Shown here: one piece after another, positions 1-11,976 of the stretch
Numbering within the stretch: the stretch's first letter is position 1
Layout: each line of letters begins with the position of its first letter
Origin: Adenophora triphylla var. japonica
Lineage: Eukaryota > Streptophyta > Magnoliopsida > Asterales > Campanulaceae
Direction: 5' to 3'
Assembly: GCA_022495995.1 (NCBI GenBank)
Contig: JAFEMH010002501.1
Span: forward strand, 248,001 to 312,000
DNA length: 64,000 nt
Made by a program: the position numbers and the translations under genes
The notes under the pieces: generated by a model
Database searches by the model: none
What the model was told of the DNA's origin: nothing
The model's input: only the letters and a program-made list of their open reading frames with translations

Positions 1-403
1 GGAATCTCCGATGACAGATCAAATGCAAAAGACGGCCTGTTGCTGGTTGTCAAATGCTGGTGAGCTCTTCTCCGTTGCATTTTATCCGGATTCCCACTCT
101 GTAAAAACTCTTAATCGTGAATAACATTATACATAAATTATGATATATATCAGCTGCTATGTGAACCCGAGTTAGTAAAACGGGAAACAATTAATATTTT
201 ATACTTGCAAAACTAAATGTTTGGAAAGTGGATGACAAGAATATTTATGCATTTTTGCCAATAAATTGTATAAAAAGTAAACGTTTTCAGAATGTCCCAA
301 AAATAAATTATGACATACATTTAGCGGGGGAAGTAGGGAGTAGTAAACATTGAACTCGCCTTACACAACGACTTGCGCCAGGAATGAAAAGAGACTTCCC
401 CAT
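1..403 (-). CDS. 5' end of an unidentified host-like gene (two exons, partial)
   Basis: On the minus strand an ATG at 403-401 opens a 13-codon exon (MGKSLFIPGASRC) ending at 365, followed at once by a GTAAGG donor. The 266-base AT-rich stretch down to 99 ends in TTTTACAG, an ordinary plant acceptor. From 98 to the window edge the frame stays open for about 32 more codons and begins SGNPDKMQRRR. The two exons join in phase. The product was not recognised; the visible part is basic and serine-rich, with no clear signal peptide or membrane segment. The start is chosen because the ATG lies just upstream of the donor; an upstream intron could exist, since TTTTGCAG occurs at about 453-460. The gene is transcribed leftwards, and the tandem 3 kb repeat begins in its upstream region. 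Exon structure is inferred from splice signals alone. Confidence 0.42.
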
Positions 404-2561
404 TGTTGAAATCTTGTGATAATTCCTCCATGAAACTCTCCACAAGAATCACCTGCAAAATGATGATGCTGTTGTCAATTAGGGAAATACCTTGTCCATT
501 ATTTACAGTGCGTATACAACTCGCTTTTAACTCTGATCAAACTCGGCTTGTTTACCTTACAAGTCATACTCAAATGAGGTCGACTCCAACCAGAGTCGCG
601 CTCTTTTGAGACTTGGACATGATAGGTTTCACATACTCCACAAATTTTTATTTTCATTTCAACTTTTCTAAATAAATAAAATTTATACAACATTGTGTCA
701 TGAGTGGTACATATTTGTTTGAGGAAAAACTATTAAAAATGGGGCCCCAGAGAGCAAAATGCTGCCTTTAGGCTAAATCCCAGATCCCCCTAACAAGCCA
801 ACAAAGTAAGGTGGAAACATGCAACTTTCTAAAAATGTGTACTATATGGTTTGAAAAATGAAGATTTTTCCAGAATCTTCAGTGGAATTTATCAGAGCTT
901 ACCACAAATAGAAAGCAATTGTCAGAAAATGGAGGAAATTAAAAGTGCCAAATCAACTAGCTAGCCCAAGATGGCGGAAACTTTATGCAAGAGGTAAGTT
1001 TTGTCTCTGCTTTGCAAATAGCGCTATGCTATGTTCTTCTTCTTGTGGTAAAGGACTCTAGTGGACTGTGGACACCACCAATCAATATATATAATCGCGA
1101 GGAACTTGATGAAAAAAATTTTAATAATTTTTTTAAGGATTGTTGAATTTCCTTTGTGATCATCATATCGAGAAAGATGGATAAATATGGCATAATTTTA
1201 CGTCAAGTCCATCTTATCAGCTATCTTGTCCCCCATCCCAATTTAGAAGTGAGGACCACCAAAATAGATTTAGTTGTTCACTGTTCCCGTCTTGAAAAGT
1301 CACGTGGGCCAACGGGAGGATGTCGCACTAGGATTAGCAGCCGGCCTCCATAAGCACAAACTTATTGATGGTATCCTCATCAACCTCTAAGGGTAGAATT
1401 ATTGTTAAAAGTTATACTTACATATGATTTGAAGAATGACAGGAAAATGATAGATTGTACCAGAAATAGAAATTCCTTATACCAGCAACTCAGCAAGGGG
1501 AAAATGCACATATATAGTTCTTCTACTAATGGCATCAAATTCCAGAAATGGAATGTAGACACCACCATTAGTGAAACAAAAATCATAATTAAAAACATGA
1601 CATGTGCGAAACTCAATAAACATGAAACTGGAAGAATGAAATGACTTGTCCTAGAAGAAACCTTTGTGAACATGTCAATTGTAAGAGCTACACTTAAATG
1701 GCTATATTCCTAGATCCGAGATAGCGCTAAATGTGGTATATATTTCTATAAATATCGATGACCTAAACTTGAGTGACCTCATCCTTGTGGAACTTGGTTT
1801 ACGCAATCTCCAGCTAGCCTCGTACATGGTTACTTACTTGCAAGTTCATTGGGATGCAAGAAGCAAGGATTAAGCTGTTGAATAATATTGATTTATTGCA
1901 TCGAACGTAGTTTAGTATGAGTTTAAGTTATTTGTTTTGCAGTTGATTAATTGGAACAACTTTAAGCTTCACACATAACAACAATTTGTTTAGCCACATT
2001 ATTATAGGGGAACACCGCCAGCTAACGAGAAATGATGGTAGTATAAATTTTTCCCTTCGTACTAAAATGAATGTCCAAATTTGCTCTTGATCAAATTCAT
2101 TTTGGGACGGACTAAAACGACGATAATATTGGGACATAGGAAGTAGATCACAAATCTTGATTAAAGATATTGAAACTGTATAAAAATGCATCCACTTTTA
2201 GAATGGAAATTAAAAATAAATCTCTCTAAAATGTGCACTAAAAGAAATTGAAAAATGAAGATTTTTCAGAATCTTTAGTGGAATTAATAAGAGCTAGCTT
2301 ACTAAAAATAGAAATTTCTACCAAGATTCATAAAACTTGATAGAAATTTTCCCTGCAACAAGTGAAGTAGTCACTATGAGGCTTAGTCAAGCCAAGCAGA
2401 GTCATGCTCTTTTGAGCGTCTCAAAAAGGACGTGCATTTTTGTTCTTGATCAATAACGAAATGAATATTCATTCTGGGACAGAGGGAGTATGATGCAATT
2501 CTGGGACAGAGGGAGTATGATGCAGAGCAACAACAAGGGAATTTTGGCGAAACAGTGGCCA

Positions 2562-2655
2562 CACGGCCGTGCATTGGAAGGGGCACGCCCGCGAAAATTG
2601 GGCGGTAATTTCTGGATCTGTTGTACGACCGTGTAAGATAACACACACGACCGTG
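2562..2655. repeat. Phased CACGGCCGTG-type words in the tandem unit
   Basis: Ten-base words cacggccgtg, cacgcccgcg, tacgaccgtg and cacgaccgtg start at 2562, 2584, 2624 and 2646, spaced 22, 40 and 22 bases. The same block recurs in copy 2 at about 20745-20840. The flanking text (a run of ttagggtatt and tttagggtttgaag) looks like the end of an old LTR, so this may be an LTR relic inside the unit. Low similarity between words suggests age. Confidence 0.5.
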
Positions 2656-3121
2656 CAAGACGGAAATCAGATTAGGTGTTTCAATATATGCTAATTTTTG
2701 AATAATTACATTAGGGTATTTTAGTATTTTCCTTTATAGGTCGTTTTAGGTTTTTCTTTAGAGTATTTAAAGTTGTTTTAGGGTTTGAAGAACCTAGTTT
2801 TTGATTTTATGAATTAGAGAAAAGCTTAAACTTTCAAACATTGATTCTTGTTGTTTCGTTCGGTCTATAATCTCTAGCATCCGGCATCAAAATATGCCAT
2901 AGTTGTTTATTTTTCATTTCAATTTTTTTCTGAATAAATAAAAATTAATATAAAGTTGTGTCACGTGCGGTACATATTGTTTTGAGGAAAAACTTTTAGA
3001 AATGGGGAACAAGAGAGCAAAGTGCTGCCTTTAGCTAGCTAAATACCAGATCCCTAACAAAGTAAGGTAGGAAAATGCAACTTTTAATAACTTTATTATA
3101 TGGTTTGAAAAATAAATATTT

Positions 3122-3999
3122 TGTTGGACTTTTGGTTAAGGCTTCTTAAGGAAATAACAAAAGAGATGAGAAAGATAACAGAAATATAACGGAAATTGAA
3201 AAACAAATCACAAATAGTCGAGTCTTGTGTTTAACACAATTTCCGTAAGAAGTATTTACCCCGCACAGGTGCTTACGGTTGAATGGAAAACTCCTCGTAA
3301 GATAAAACGACTTCTAGTTATCTATAGGAGCACTCCAAATAAATAACTCTAGCGAACAATTGGCTATTTGGAACTTTGGACTTGAAGGAATTATATGCAA
3401 CAATATGAAGATGATTAGGCAATGTTAATCAATCTCAAAGAGGGTAGGAAATGCTCAATTTACTGTGTGTAACCATTGAAATTCGGTAGGGAAAGTATAT
3501 AAAGAGAGTTAAGGGGTTTGTGTCTTTTCCCACGAAAGGACACAACTTTTCTGTTTGAATTGGTGACTGTTCAGGATCTGCTCGGCCGAGTCAAGGGACT
3601 CGCTCGGCCGAGCACCAAGCTGCACGGCCGAGTCAAGTAACTCGCACGGCCGTGTCAATCAATCTGCTCGGCCGAGTCAAGGACTCTGCTCGGCCGTGCA
3701 AGATTGTCCAGAGACTTGGTCAAATTCCTGTGCTCTGCTCGGCCGAGTCAAGCACCTTGCTCGGCCGTGCACATCAAACAACATCCAAACCCTTTAAACA
3801 ACTCTTGTTAAGTTACAAATCTTTTGTCATTAATTTCTCATTCACCCGAAAATGGTTTTGAGACAATAAATGAGTTATAGAATCTACAACAAATGTAGAT
3901 TACCATTTGTAACAAGCTTCGTTAACAAATAACGAACTTTCGTTAGAAACCTAGATCAACGTTAAGTTAAATTTAACTTTCCGTTACCCATTTCCAACA
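3122..3999 (-). repeat. copia-1 3' LTR (left)
   Basis: Begins tgttggactt and ends ttccaaca on the plus strand. It is followed by atcccccacatg, which read on the minus strand is the purine-rich primer site next to the 3' LTR. It contains the phased CGGCCG array (3581-3769), a palindrome TTGTGTTTAACACAA just before the 14-base PBS-complement at about 3244-3257, and tatataaag near 3497. Confidence 0.92.
3581..3769. repeat. Eight CGGCCG palindromes at about 22-base spacing in the copia-1 LTR
   Basis: Words ctcggccgag, cacggccgag, cacggccgtg or ctcggccgtg begin at 3581, 3603, 3623, 3645, 3667, 3689, 3738 and 3760. Steps are 22, 20, 22, 22, 22, 49 and 22, about two helical turns. Several words are perfect 10-base palindromes; the bases between them (tcaag and similar) are only partly conserved. 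The second LTR has the same array from about 8560. This fits a protein-binding array better than simple slippage, but that is inference. Confidence 0.85.
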
Positions 4000-4539
4000 A
4001 TCCCCCACATGAATGACAATTAATGCATGTATGCAATTTCGTCCAAAAGTTCCGGCGAACTATTATTACATCGGGATAGATAGCTTGTGGCCTTGAATCT
4101 TCCCTAGTGAAATATTATCAGATATACTAGCCATTTGGTAGCGAGTCGCTTTGAACCAGTGACTGTATGATGTATACCAAGACAACAATACTCACATAAT
4201 AATAGCTCTAATAGTTATTGTTCTCACGTTTTGTCCATTTCAACCTTGGACCGTATCTCATTCATAAGCGTTCATTTAGAGGCGGCCAAATTACCTCTCG
4301 CTTATATAGGTGATTCTCACTATAAGGAGTATCATGCACTACTCCACCCGTAGGTATAGAAATCATTAAAAGTTTTCTCAACTTATCCTTACCACTGCTG
4401 CATGTGCTTGTACTTGGATGTTCTGGAAATGAGTATTCAACATCTCCAGGTTAATAAACCGAGTTGTTGTTTCCAAGTAACTCTACTGGAACTTATAACT
4501 TGGTTGTCTCATTGAACCAAGGGCCTGGGATCTCCATTT

Positions 4540-4718
4540 CTCAAGGTTGAGTGTCCGCTATAAGTCCTTTTGTTGTGGGTTTTAAACCCATTCCCCTTAA
4601 CAGTTTATACAGTTGATCTCGATTTATACCTTTGGTAAACGGATCCGCTAAGTTATCACATGACTTTACATAATCAATAGTGATAACGACATTCTTGATC
4701 AACTGTCTAATGGTATTG

Positions 4719-4749
<31 letters not shown>

Positions 4750-5140
4750 GTTGTTCTACACCTTTTCCTATTTCTCATTGTCATCACAATACCTTAGGTC
4801 ATGTAGACACAAACTTATTCCACAAAGGAATATCTTACAAGACCATTCAGCTTTTACTTTAGCTTTGTCTAATGATATCAACTCAGATTCCATATTGAAT
4901 CGAGTTATACATATTATCTTGGAAGGAAATAATGACACTTTTATTCCAACTAATGTGAGCGTATTCTCAATTTGTGTTTAGTGTCGAATATTCAATCAGT
5001 ATACACTTTCCATACTATTGAATACCATAGGTATTGTAATCTTTAATCATAAGTATATCTTTAAGTACACCAAGTACTATGACTATACAATTTCAGTGAT
5101 TGATTACAATTACAATTTAGACTTTTAGTCTATCTAGAAT
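4540..5140 (-). pseudogene. copia-1 RNase H remnant
   Basis: Minus-strand conceptual translation gives scattered blocks that match the RNase H end of copia-2, for example the region corresponding to [14 protein letters not shown] and a following LADP(F/L)TKG block that ends just before the left LTR. Multiple stops and frameshifts interrupt it and no complete catalytic set is visible. Identification rests on alignment by eye to the better-kept copia-2 copy. Confidence 0.65.
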
Positions 5141-5336
5141 GATCAGTCCCTTCGAGTGATCAAATTCTTCTATCGGTCAGTTTCTTCAAGTGGTTATTAT
5201 CTCTGTACCGTTCCGACTTCCCAAGTATTCAGTATCTCTAAGTGGTTTGACCTCCTTAGAGTCTACCTTTCAGGAATCTACTTTACAGAGATTACCTCTC
5301 AAGATTCTACCTTACTAGAGTACACCTCTCAAGAAT

Positions 5337-5790
5337 CTATTTAAACTTTCGAAGTACTTTTTTTTTTTCAAGATAATGGGATTGTGATAGGACTATTCCT
5401 TCTGATGTTCTAGAAATCTTTATTTCTAATATGACATCGGCTAATCCCATATCTTTCATGTCAAAGTTCTTCTTTAACATGTCTTTGGTATTCATGATCA
5501 ATTTATGACTACCATTGTTATCCACGTAAGGACAGACTGTTAACAAATGATTCAGATGTTCCTTTAATGTAGACACATTTGTCACATTCATTAATCTTGA
5601 ATCCATTTGATAACATAGTTCTATCGAACTTCTCATGCCACTGTTTAGTTGCTTGTTTTAGTCCATATGAATACACAAGTAGATCCAACACGGTTGTGCG
5701 ACATAAAACGCTCTGTTGTGTCAAATGGGATAATCTTGCATGAATCATAATGTCCTTTTGACAACTAGCCTGGCTTTATACTTATCAACA
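5337..5790 (-). pseudogene. copia-1 reverse transcriptase, C-terminal part
   Basis: Fragments match the copia RT palm and thumb: SYGLKQATKQWHEKFDR, then GFKINECDKCVYIKG, and after a frame change NTKDMLKKNFDMKDMGLADVI. The catalytic box normally read YVDD appears as YVDN in this copy, so one metal-binding aspartate is lost. Stops and frameshifts separate the pieces. It is clearly the same family as the 14403-16016 polypeptide of copia-2. Confidence 0.8.
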
Positions 5791-5799
5791 GATCCATCG

Positions 5800-6720
5800 G
5801 CTTTATACTTTCTTTTAAGAATCCATTTGCAACCTAATGGTTTGCAATTTGGAGGGAGATCTACCAATTCTCAAGTATTATTAAGCATTATAGATTTTAT
5901 CTCACTGTTAATAGCCTCTTTCCAGAATGAACTATCCGGACCAGATAACGCTTTCCATAACAGTTGCTGGTTCGTTTTCCAATATAAATGATAGAAAATC
6001 AGGACCAAAAGACTTTTCCACTCTTGCCCTTTTACTACGTCTAGGTCCTTCATCTTCTACTTGAGATGGACCGTTTGTAGATTCATATATTCTCTTTTGA
6101 GAATTACCTTATTTCCTGCCCTTAGCAGGAAATATATTTTCAAAGAATACTGTATTCCTTGATTCTATTGTCTGTAGAGACTACCTTTCAAGATCCTTTT
6201 ATCAAGAAAAGTACTTTTCATATAATTTTTTTTATTAAAATTTATACATTTTCTATCATTTCAAGGAAGTATATTCTTAAAGAATATAACGTGTCTTGCT
6301 TAAGTATTACTACTTTTAGCCGAATACCCCCACATTTTAGGTATTTACAAAACAACTTACGAATACTTCAAATTCGTTAGGAGTTTTCATCAAATTCATC
6401 ATTTAAATATTTCCTTTCTAAGGACCCATTTGTAACCCAATGGTTAGCATTATGGAGGAAGTTCTAATAATTTCCAAATATATGATGAGACATCCTTTTT
6501 TACTTTGTCAAGATACTTCAATTCCTTGAGATGAACTGATGACATAGTCATAACCATGTTCAAGTGAGGTTTCTTTAACCCTTTTCCTTGTAAGGAAACT
6601 TGGTTAGGAGAATACACCAACTTCACTTCAATAATCGTTCCCTTTGTCATATCGGGAATTTTAGATTTGTTCTTCACAAATCTATATGCATTACCAATTG
6701 TTTGCATCTCTAATGGAAAC
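5800..6720 (-). pseudogene. copia-1 RT N-terminus and integrase tail remnants
   Basis: At 5871-6053 the minus strand reads LSGPDSSFWKEAINSEIKSI followed after a stop by ELVDLPPNCKPLGCKW-like text, the usual start of copia RT. At 6450-6707 AYRFVKNKSKIPDMTKGTII resembles the integrase C-terminal AYRF...IHKNTI block in copia-2. The order fits integrase then RT on the minus strand. From about 6720 to 7300 I see only degraded sequence without a recognisable protease or integrase core. Confidence 0.6.
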
Positions 6721-7306
6721 GTAATCCATGGTTTTGGGTCTTATTTTAACCTCTTGAGGTTTAGATATTTCTACCTATACTAGGTATCCCCACATTTTGT
6801 CAATTAAGACGGAACTTATCACTAAGGAGTTCAACCTCTCCTTACAAGTTCTATTCTTCCTTTGGGTGTGTAAATAGCATTCGTTTGATAAATAAGTGTC
6901 AGCGTCCCAATAATTATTTTTCAAACAATACTACATACTCTCCACAATTAGGATGAATCACTAACTCATTCTTTATTACTTAACCTCTTAAGGTTTCATC
7001 TTTACTATTTCAAAAGATGTACTTTGCATTATCGAGTGCAAATATCAATAGAAGTAATGAAGAACTGATTTTCACAGAAGAAACCATATTTGGTTTGCGA
7101 ATCAAACTTCATCTTAGGTAGTAATTTTAAATTCACTAGTCGACGGAATGAATTTAAATTTACAAGACCTAAATGAACAAGTCATAACACAAGCCAAGTA
7201 GGAAATAAAAACTGATATTTTTATTCTTCGCTCTTAGGCGGATTACATTCAGATCAAGGTACCCTTTTCTAATATAATACAATGACCACATTTGGTCAAT
7301 TCAATC

Positions 7307-8059
7307 TTATGCCCCTAGGCTAAGTTGATCAAAGTCCAATGGAACATATCGATCTTCAGTCACATTGGCTTGAAGAGGGTTTACATCTAGGTTGTTGATT
7401 CTAGGATGTCGACATTCCCTAGCTATATGCCCGGGTTTGCCACAATTAAAACAACTACCTTTGAACTTCTTGGAGGTTGTAGTTCCCCTCTTTACTTTCC
7501 CGGTGTACTTCCTCTTGTTTCTGGTACTTGTTTCCGCCAAGTTTACTTGCCGTCTTTTTGTCACTATACACATAGAATAGTGCATCTCGAGAAATTCCCA
7601 AAGTTCTCTTGCGGTTTTTATGCCACAACACACATAGTATTGTGCATAATCCAAGCCATTAAGAATATACATGCGACACAATAAATCGCTGTGATTCCAT
7701 GTATCCAAGTCATTCTTTTCTTGGGGTTCATCCCCTTCAGATATCAATGGTGGATATTCCTAAAGAAATCGCACCAATTTTAATGTTGTCAAAAAGACCA
7801 ACATTTTCTGTTGCCACCTCTTAAAGTCCATCCCGGTAAGAATACCCGGTCTTTCCGCATGCACGAACGCATGAGACGGAGGGGGAGCATTATAAGGTGC
7901 GACACATGAGGTTGTACCTGAGCCAGGTGAAGGAGGTTTCTCACCTTGTACCGAGTGAGTCGGTGAAGGAGCGGGTGCAACATTCTTTAGCGTTGCTTCA
8001 CCTTGAAGAGGAGCAGGAGTAAGCCCGGATGATTCGGAGGTGTCTTTCTCACTTGCCAT
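7307..8059 (-). pseudogene. copia-1 gag (shortened, one in-frame stop)
   Basis: The minus-strand ATG at 8059 lies only 40 bases after the LTR. The frame reads a proline-rich N-terminus, then [20 protein letters not shown], the characteristic gag block of this copia group. A single stop near 7760 interrupts an otherwise continuous frame. Later come ILNGLDYAQYY and ARELWEFLE, and a CCHC zinc knuckle CFNCGKPGHIAREC. The distance between LWEFLE and the knuckle is much shorter than in copia-2, implying an internal deletion. Gag would form the particle shell and bind RNA; this copy probably cannot. Confidence 0.85.
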
Positions 8060-8083
8060 TGTAGAAATGCCTTAAGAAACGTA

Positions 8084-8235
8084 AAATACTTCTTACGATT
8101 GTTGGACTTTTGGTTAAGGCTTCTTAAGGAAATAACAAAAGAGATGAGAAAGATAACAGAAACATAACGGAAATTGAAAAACAAATCACAAATAGTCGAG
8201 TCTTGTGTTTAACACAATTTCCGTAAGAAGTATTT
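8084..8235 (-). promoter_or_regulatory. copia-1 PBS-like site and its LTR complement
   Basis: In copia-1 RNA sense, the LTR ends CCAACA, followed by AT and CGTAAGAAGTATTT (8097-8084). The exact complement lies in the same LTR at 8222-8235, leaving a 124-base loop. A palindrome TTGTGTTTAACACAA (8203-8217) sits next to the LTR arm. The sequence does not start TGG, so it does not fit the 3' end of a tRNA. The copia-2 element has the same geometry with different sequence. Confidence 0.7.
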
Positions 8236-8977
8236 GCCCCGCACAGGTGCTTACGGTTGAATGGCAAACTCCTCGTAAGATAAAACGACTTCTAGTTATC
8301 TATAGGAGCACTCCAAATAAATAACTCTAGCGAACAATTGGCTATTTGGAACTTTGGACTTGAAGGAATTATATGCAACAATATGAAGATGATTAGGCAA
8401 TGTTAATCTATCTCAAAGAGGGTAGGAAAGGCTCAATTTACTGTGTGTAACCATTGAAATTCGGTAGGGGAAGTATATAAAGAGAGTTAAGGGGTTTGTG
8501 CCTTTTCCCACGAAAGGACACAACTTTTCTGTTTGAATTGGTGACTGTTCAGGATCTGCTCGGCCGAGTCAAGGGACTCGCTCGGCCGAGCACCAAGCTG
8601 CACGGCCGAGTCAAGTAACTCGCACGGCCGTGTCAATCAATCTGCTCGGCCGAGTCAAGGACTCTGCTCGGCCGTGCAAGATTGTCCACAGACTTGGTCA
8701 AATTCCTGTGCTCTGCTCGGCCGAGTCAAGCACCTTGCTCGGCCGTGCACATCAAACAACATCCAAACCCTTTAAACAACTCTTGTTAAGTTACAAATCT
8801 TTTGTCATTAATTTCTCATTCACCCGGAAATGGTTTTGAGACAATAAATGAGTTATAGAATCTACAACAAATGTAGATTACCATTTGTAACAAGCTTCGT
8901 TAACAAATAACGAACTTTCGTTAGAAACCTAGATCAACGTTAAGTTAAACTTAACTTTCCGTTACCCATTTCGAACA
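8100..8977 (-). repeat. copia-1 5' LTR (right)
   Basis: Same 878-base length as the left LTR, from tgttggactt to tttcgaaca, followed by the target duplication tattt. Differences from the left LTR are single-base changes. It is the 5' LTR because gag on the minus strand starts beside it. It contains the phased CGGCCG array at about 8560-8750. Confidence 0.92.
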
Positions 8978-9823
8978 TATTTTTCCAGAATCTTTAGTGG
9001 AATTGTTCAGAGCTTACCACAAATAGAAAGCACTAATAAGAAAATGGAGGAAAAGATTCGATACAAATTAACCAGCGAAAAGGATACTTTCTGCAAGAAG
9101 TAAGTTTTTGTCTCGGCTTTGCAGATAATGCGTGCTATGATCTTCTACTTTCGGTAATAAAGACGCCACCACGAGCCACCTGCAAGATATATAGTATGAT
9201 AATGCCACGAAACATTTTTAATAGCTAAGCTTCGGAAGCCTAAGAAACAGAATGTGAGATGGAACAATCTGATTGGAAAGATAGGATCTTGAAAATCCCT
9301 TGTGATCATGTCGAGAAAGATAGGATTGATCTACCTACCCCAAAAATGATGATGCTGTTGTTAATTAGGGAAATACCTTGTCCATTATTGACAGTGCGTA
9401 TACAACTCGCTTTAAACTCTGATCAAGCTCGGCTTGTTTACCTTACAAGTCATACTCAAATGAGGTCGACTCCAACCAGATTCGCACTCTTTTGAGACTT
9501 GGACATGATAGGTTTTACATACTCCACAAATTTTTATTTTCATTTCAACTTTTCTAAATAAATAAAATTTATACAAAATTGTGTCATGAAGTGGAACATA
9601 TTTGTTTGAGGAAAAACTATTAGAAATGGGGCCCAGAGAGCAAAATGCTGCCTTTGAGTTTAGGCTAAATCCCAGATCCCCCTAACAACCCAACAAAGTA
9701 AGGTGGAAACATGCAACTTTCTAAAAATGTTTACTATATGATTGAAAAATGAAGATTTTTCCAGAATCTTCAGTGGAATTTATCTGAGCTTACCACAAAT
9801 AGAAAGCACTTGTAAGAAAATGG

Positions 9824-11975
9824 TGTTACACATGGCTTTGCCCCTACTCCAACCACAAACTTGACCCTCGCTCTAAACCATGCGTTTTCATTGGATACTC
9901 TCCCACACAAAGCGCCTACTTTTGCCTAGACATCACCAATCACAAAATTTATACATCCCGCCATGTTAACTTTGTTGAACACACCTTTCCTTTTGCCTTT
10001 TCTCTCGCCCCTACCATTCCCTCTACCCTACTGGATGAATGGTGCACCATCCACCTACCAATCATTCCCACAACCACCACCCACACTCCTTCACTTCCTC
10101 CAGCCAACTCCAGCCCACATCTCCCTACGCCTCCTACAAACCCTCCCTCGTCCCCAACCCATCACCAACCCGTCCCCTCTTCTCCCAGTTCAGATTCACT
10201 CGTCCCCCCCAACAGGGACGAGTCGTCCCCTGCTGTAAGCAACTCCCCCATTGAACCAACATCTTCCCCTTCCACAGCCGAGTCTCAACACCCCCCATCG
10301 CCACCTCCTCGACCCACAAAACCAGTTACCCGCTCTCAAAACAATATCCATAAACCTATGCACAAACTCAATCTCCATGCTTCCTTAAATGACCCTTCAG
10401 TCGAACCCACAACCAAAACCCAAGCACTTAAGAGTCCTGTGTGGCGTTCTGCCATGCAAAAGGAATTTGATGCCCTTATCCACAACAACACTTGGGAACT
10501 GGTCCCTCCCTCGTCCTCTCAAAATCTGGTTGGGTGTAAATGGATTTTTCGCACCAAGTTCAATCCGGATGGAACAATTGATCGTCACAAGGCTCGTCTT
10601 GTTGCCAAGGGCTTCCGCCAACGCCCGGGCATTGACTACTCAGAGACATTCAGTCCGATTGTCAAACCGGCCACAGTTCGTACTATTCTTACTCTTGCCA
10701 CTGTTCGCGGGTGGCCTCTACGTCAAGTTGACATAAACAATGCCTTTCTTCAAGGACATTGCATGAGGATGTTTACATGGCACAACCCCCTGGCATCAAT
10801 GATTCAAAATTACCCTCCTATGTTTGCAAACTACGGAAGGCTATTTATGGTCTTAAGAAGGCCCCACGAGCTTGGTATAATGAGCTTCGTCTTACTTACT
10901 TTCTCTTGGGTTCAAAAATTGTGTTTCCGACTCATCCTTGTTCACATTTCATCATGGCAATGGCATTATATATCTTCTTGTTTATGTGGATGACATCATT
11001 CTTATAGGGTCTAATGTGGAGAGTTTAAATTCATTCATCACCATGTTTTCTAAGAGATTTTCCTTGAAGGATCTTGGCTCACTGTCTTATTTTCTTGGGG
11101 TTGAAGTGCTTCCTCATCCTCTAGGAATTTTTCTAAGCCAACAAAAGTACATACAGGATCTCCTTGTCAAGTCAAAGATGGCTGAATCAAATCCAGTCCC
11201 AACACCTATGCCACCGCACCCTTCTCTCTCAGTTTCTAAAGGCACACCACTCTTGGATCCCTCAGAATATCGAGCTCTTGTGGGTAGTCTACAATATCTC
11301 TCCTTGACAAGGATGGATATCTCATTTGCAGTCAACAGACTGTCTCAGTTTATGCACAAACCCACTTCTGACCATTGGGCTGCCTTGAAACGTGTTCTTC
11401 GATATCTTGTGGGTACAATCTCAAATGGGTTGCTTATTTACAAAGATTCGCCTCTATCTCTGCATGCATTTACTGATGCTGATTGGGCGGGAGACATGGA
11501 TACCTACGTCTCAACTACAGGGTATATTGTCTATCTAGGAAAAAATGCCCTTTCATGGAGTTCTCGTAAGCAAAGGACCTTGGCTCGCTCATCAACCGAA
11601 GCCGGGTATAGAGCCGTTGCTGCTACCACAGCTGAAGTCATTTGGGTACAAAATCTTCTCTTTGAGCTCAACTCTGGTTCAAACACTTCTCCAGTCATCT
11701 ATTGTGATAATTTGGGTGCGACATATGTGGCTGCGAATCCAAGGTTTCATTCTCGCATGAAACATCTTGGGCTTGACTATCATTTTGTTCGAGAGAAAGT
11801 CCAAAATAATTCCTTATGCGTTACTTTTATTTCAAGTAATGATCAGTTGGAAGATGTGTTGACAAAACCTCTACCTCGGGCTCGGTTTCAGTATATCATG
11901 ACCAAGATTGGACTTGCCTCTCGGTCGTCCATCTTGCGGGGGCATGTTAGAGATAAAGAAGGACTCTCCAATTAG
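9824..11975 (+). pseudogene. Ale-A integrase tail, reverse transcriptase and RNase H
   Basis: The frame is open from the truncation point: integrase tail (CVFIGYSPTQSAYFCLD), a long proline/serine linker, then RT starting WRSAMQKEFDAL...NTWELVP and KARLVAKGF. One-base indels near 10770 and 10930 shift the frame around AIYGLKKAPRAWY. From 10938 the frame holds the catalytic YVDD box and runs through RNase H (ALVGSLQYL, DADWAGD, STEAGYRAVA, YCDN and ED-V-LTKPL) to a stop at 11973-11975 inside the LTR. Apart from two frameshifts the RT and RNase H are well kept, suggesting modest age. Confidence 0.9.
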
Positions 11976-11976
11976 T

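Larger units (their letters stand above)
3122..8977 (-). mobile_element. copia-1, Ty1/copia retrotransposon, reverse, decayed
   Basis: Two 878-base LTRs (3122-3999 and 8100-8977) bound the element, both TG...CA, differing at about a dozen sites by eye. The 5-base target duplication tattt lies at 3117-3121 and 8978-8982, and the sister unit has the uninterrupted site at about 21310. Inside, minus-strand gag, integrase-tail, RT and RNase H remnants are in copia order (gag-PR-IN-RT-RH). Protease and the integrase core are not recognisable in 6720-7300. The element cannot encode its own movement, but the intact target duplication and similar LTRs suggest a fairly recent insertion, perhaps helped by a relative such as copia-2. 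Confidence 0.93.
457..9341. repeat. Tandem 3 kb non-coding unit, copy 1 (split by copia-1)
   Basis: 457-3121 plus 8983-9341 form one unit of about 3.0 kb that is repeated in copy 2 with only scattered differences. The copy junction is at about 9342, where the unit end (ctacctacccc) runs into the unit start (aaaatgatgatgctg); the unit start at 457 has a similar caaaa flank, so short homology probably guided the duplication. I find no convincing coding region in it: short open frames are not shared or lengthened between copies. It holds a short Stowaway-like remnant at about 2050-2111 and a palindrome array at 2562-2655. It may be the upstream region of the gene at 1-403, but that is inference. 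Confidence 0.85.

Noticed and set aside
1156..1353. Small gene at 1156-1353 and its counterpart at 19117-19326
   Set aside because: The frame is present in both tandem copies only because the DNA is nearly identical; diverged copies at 23300 and 27730 do not keep it.
3581..3769. CRISPR-like regular repeats
   Set aside because: The words are short palindromes in an LTR of a plant element, spacers are not unique protospacer-like pieces, and no cas genes exist.
10039..10378. Proline-rich frames on both strands
   Set aside because: They are shadows of the linker between integrase and RT of Ale-A, which has biased composition in all frames.
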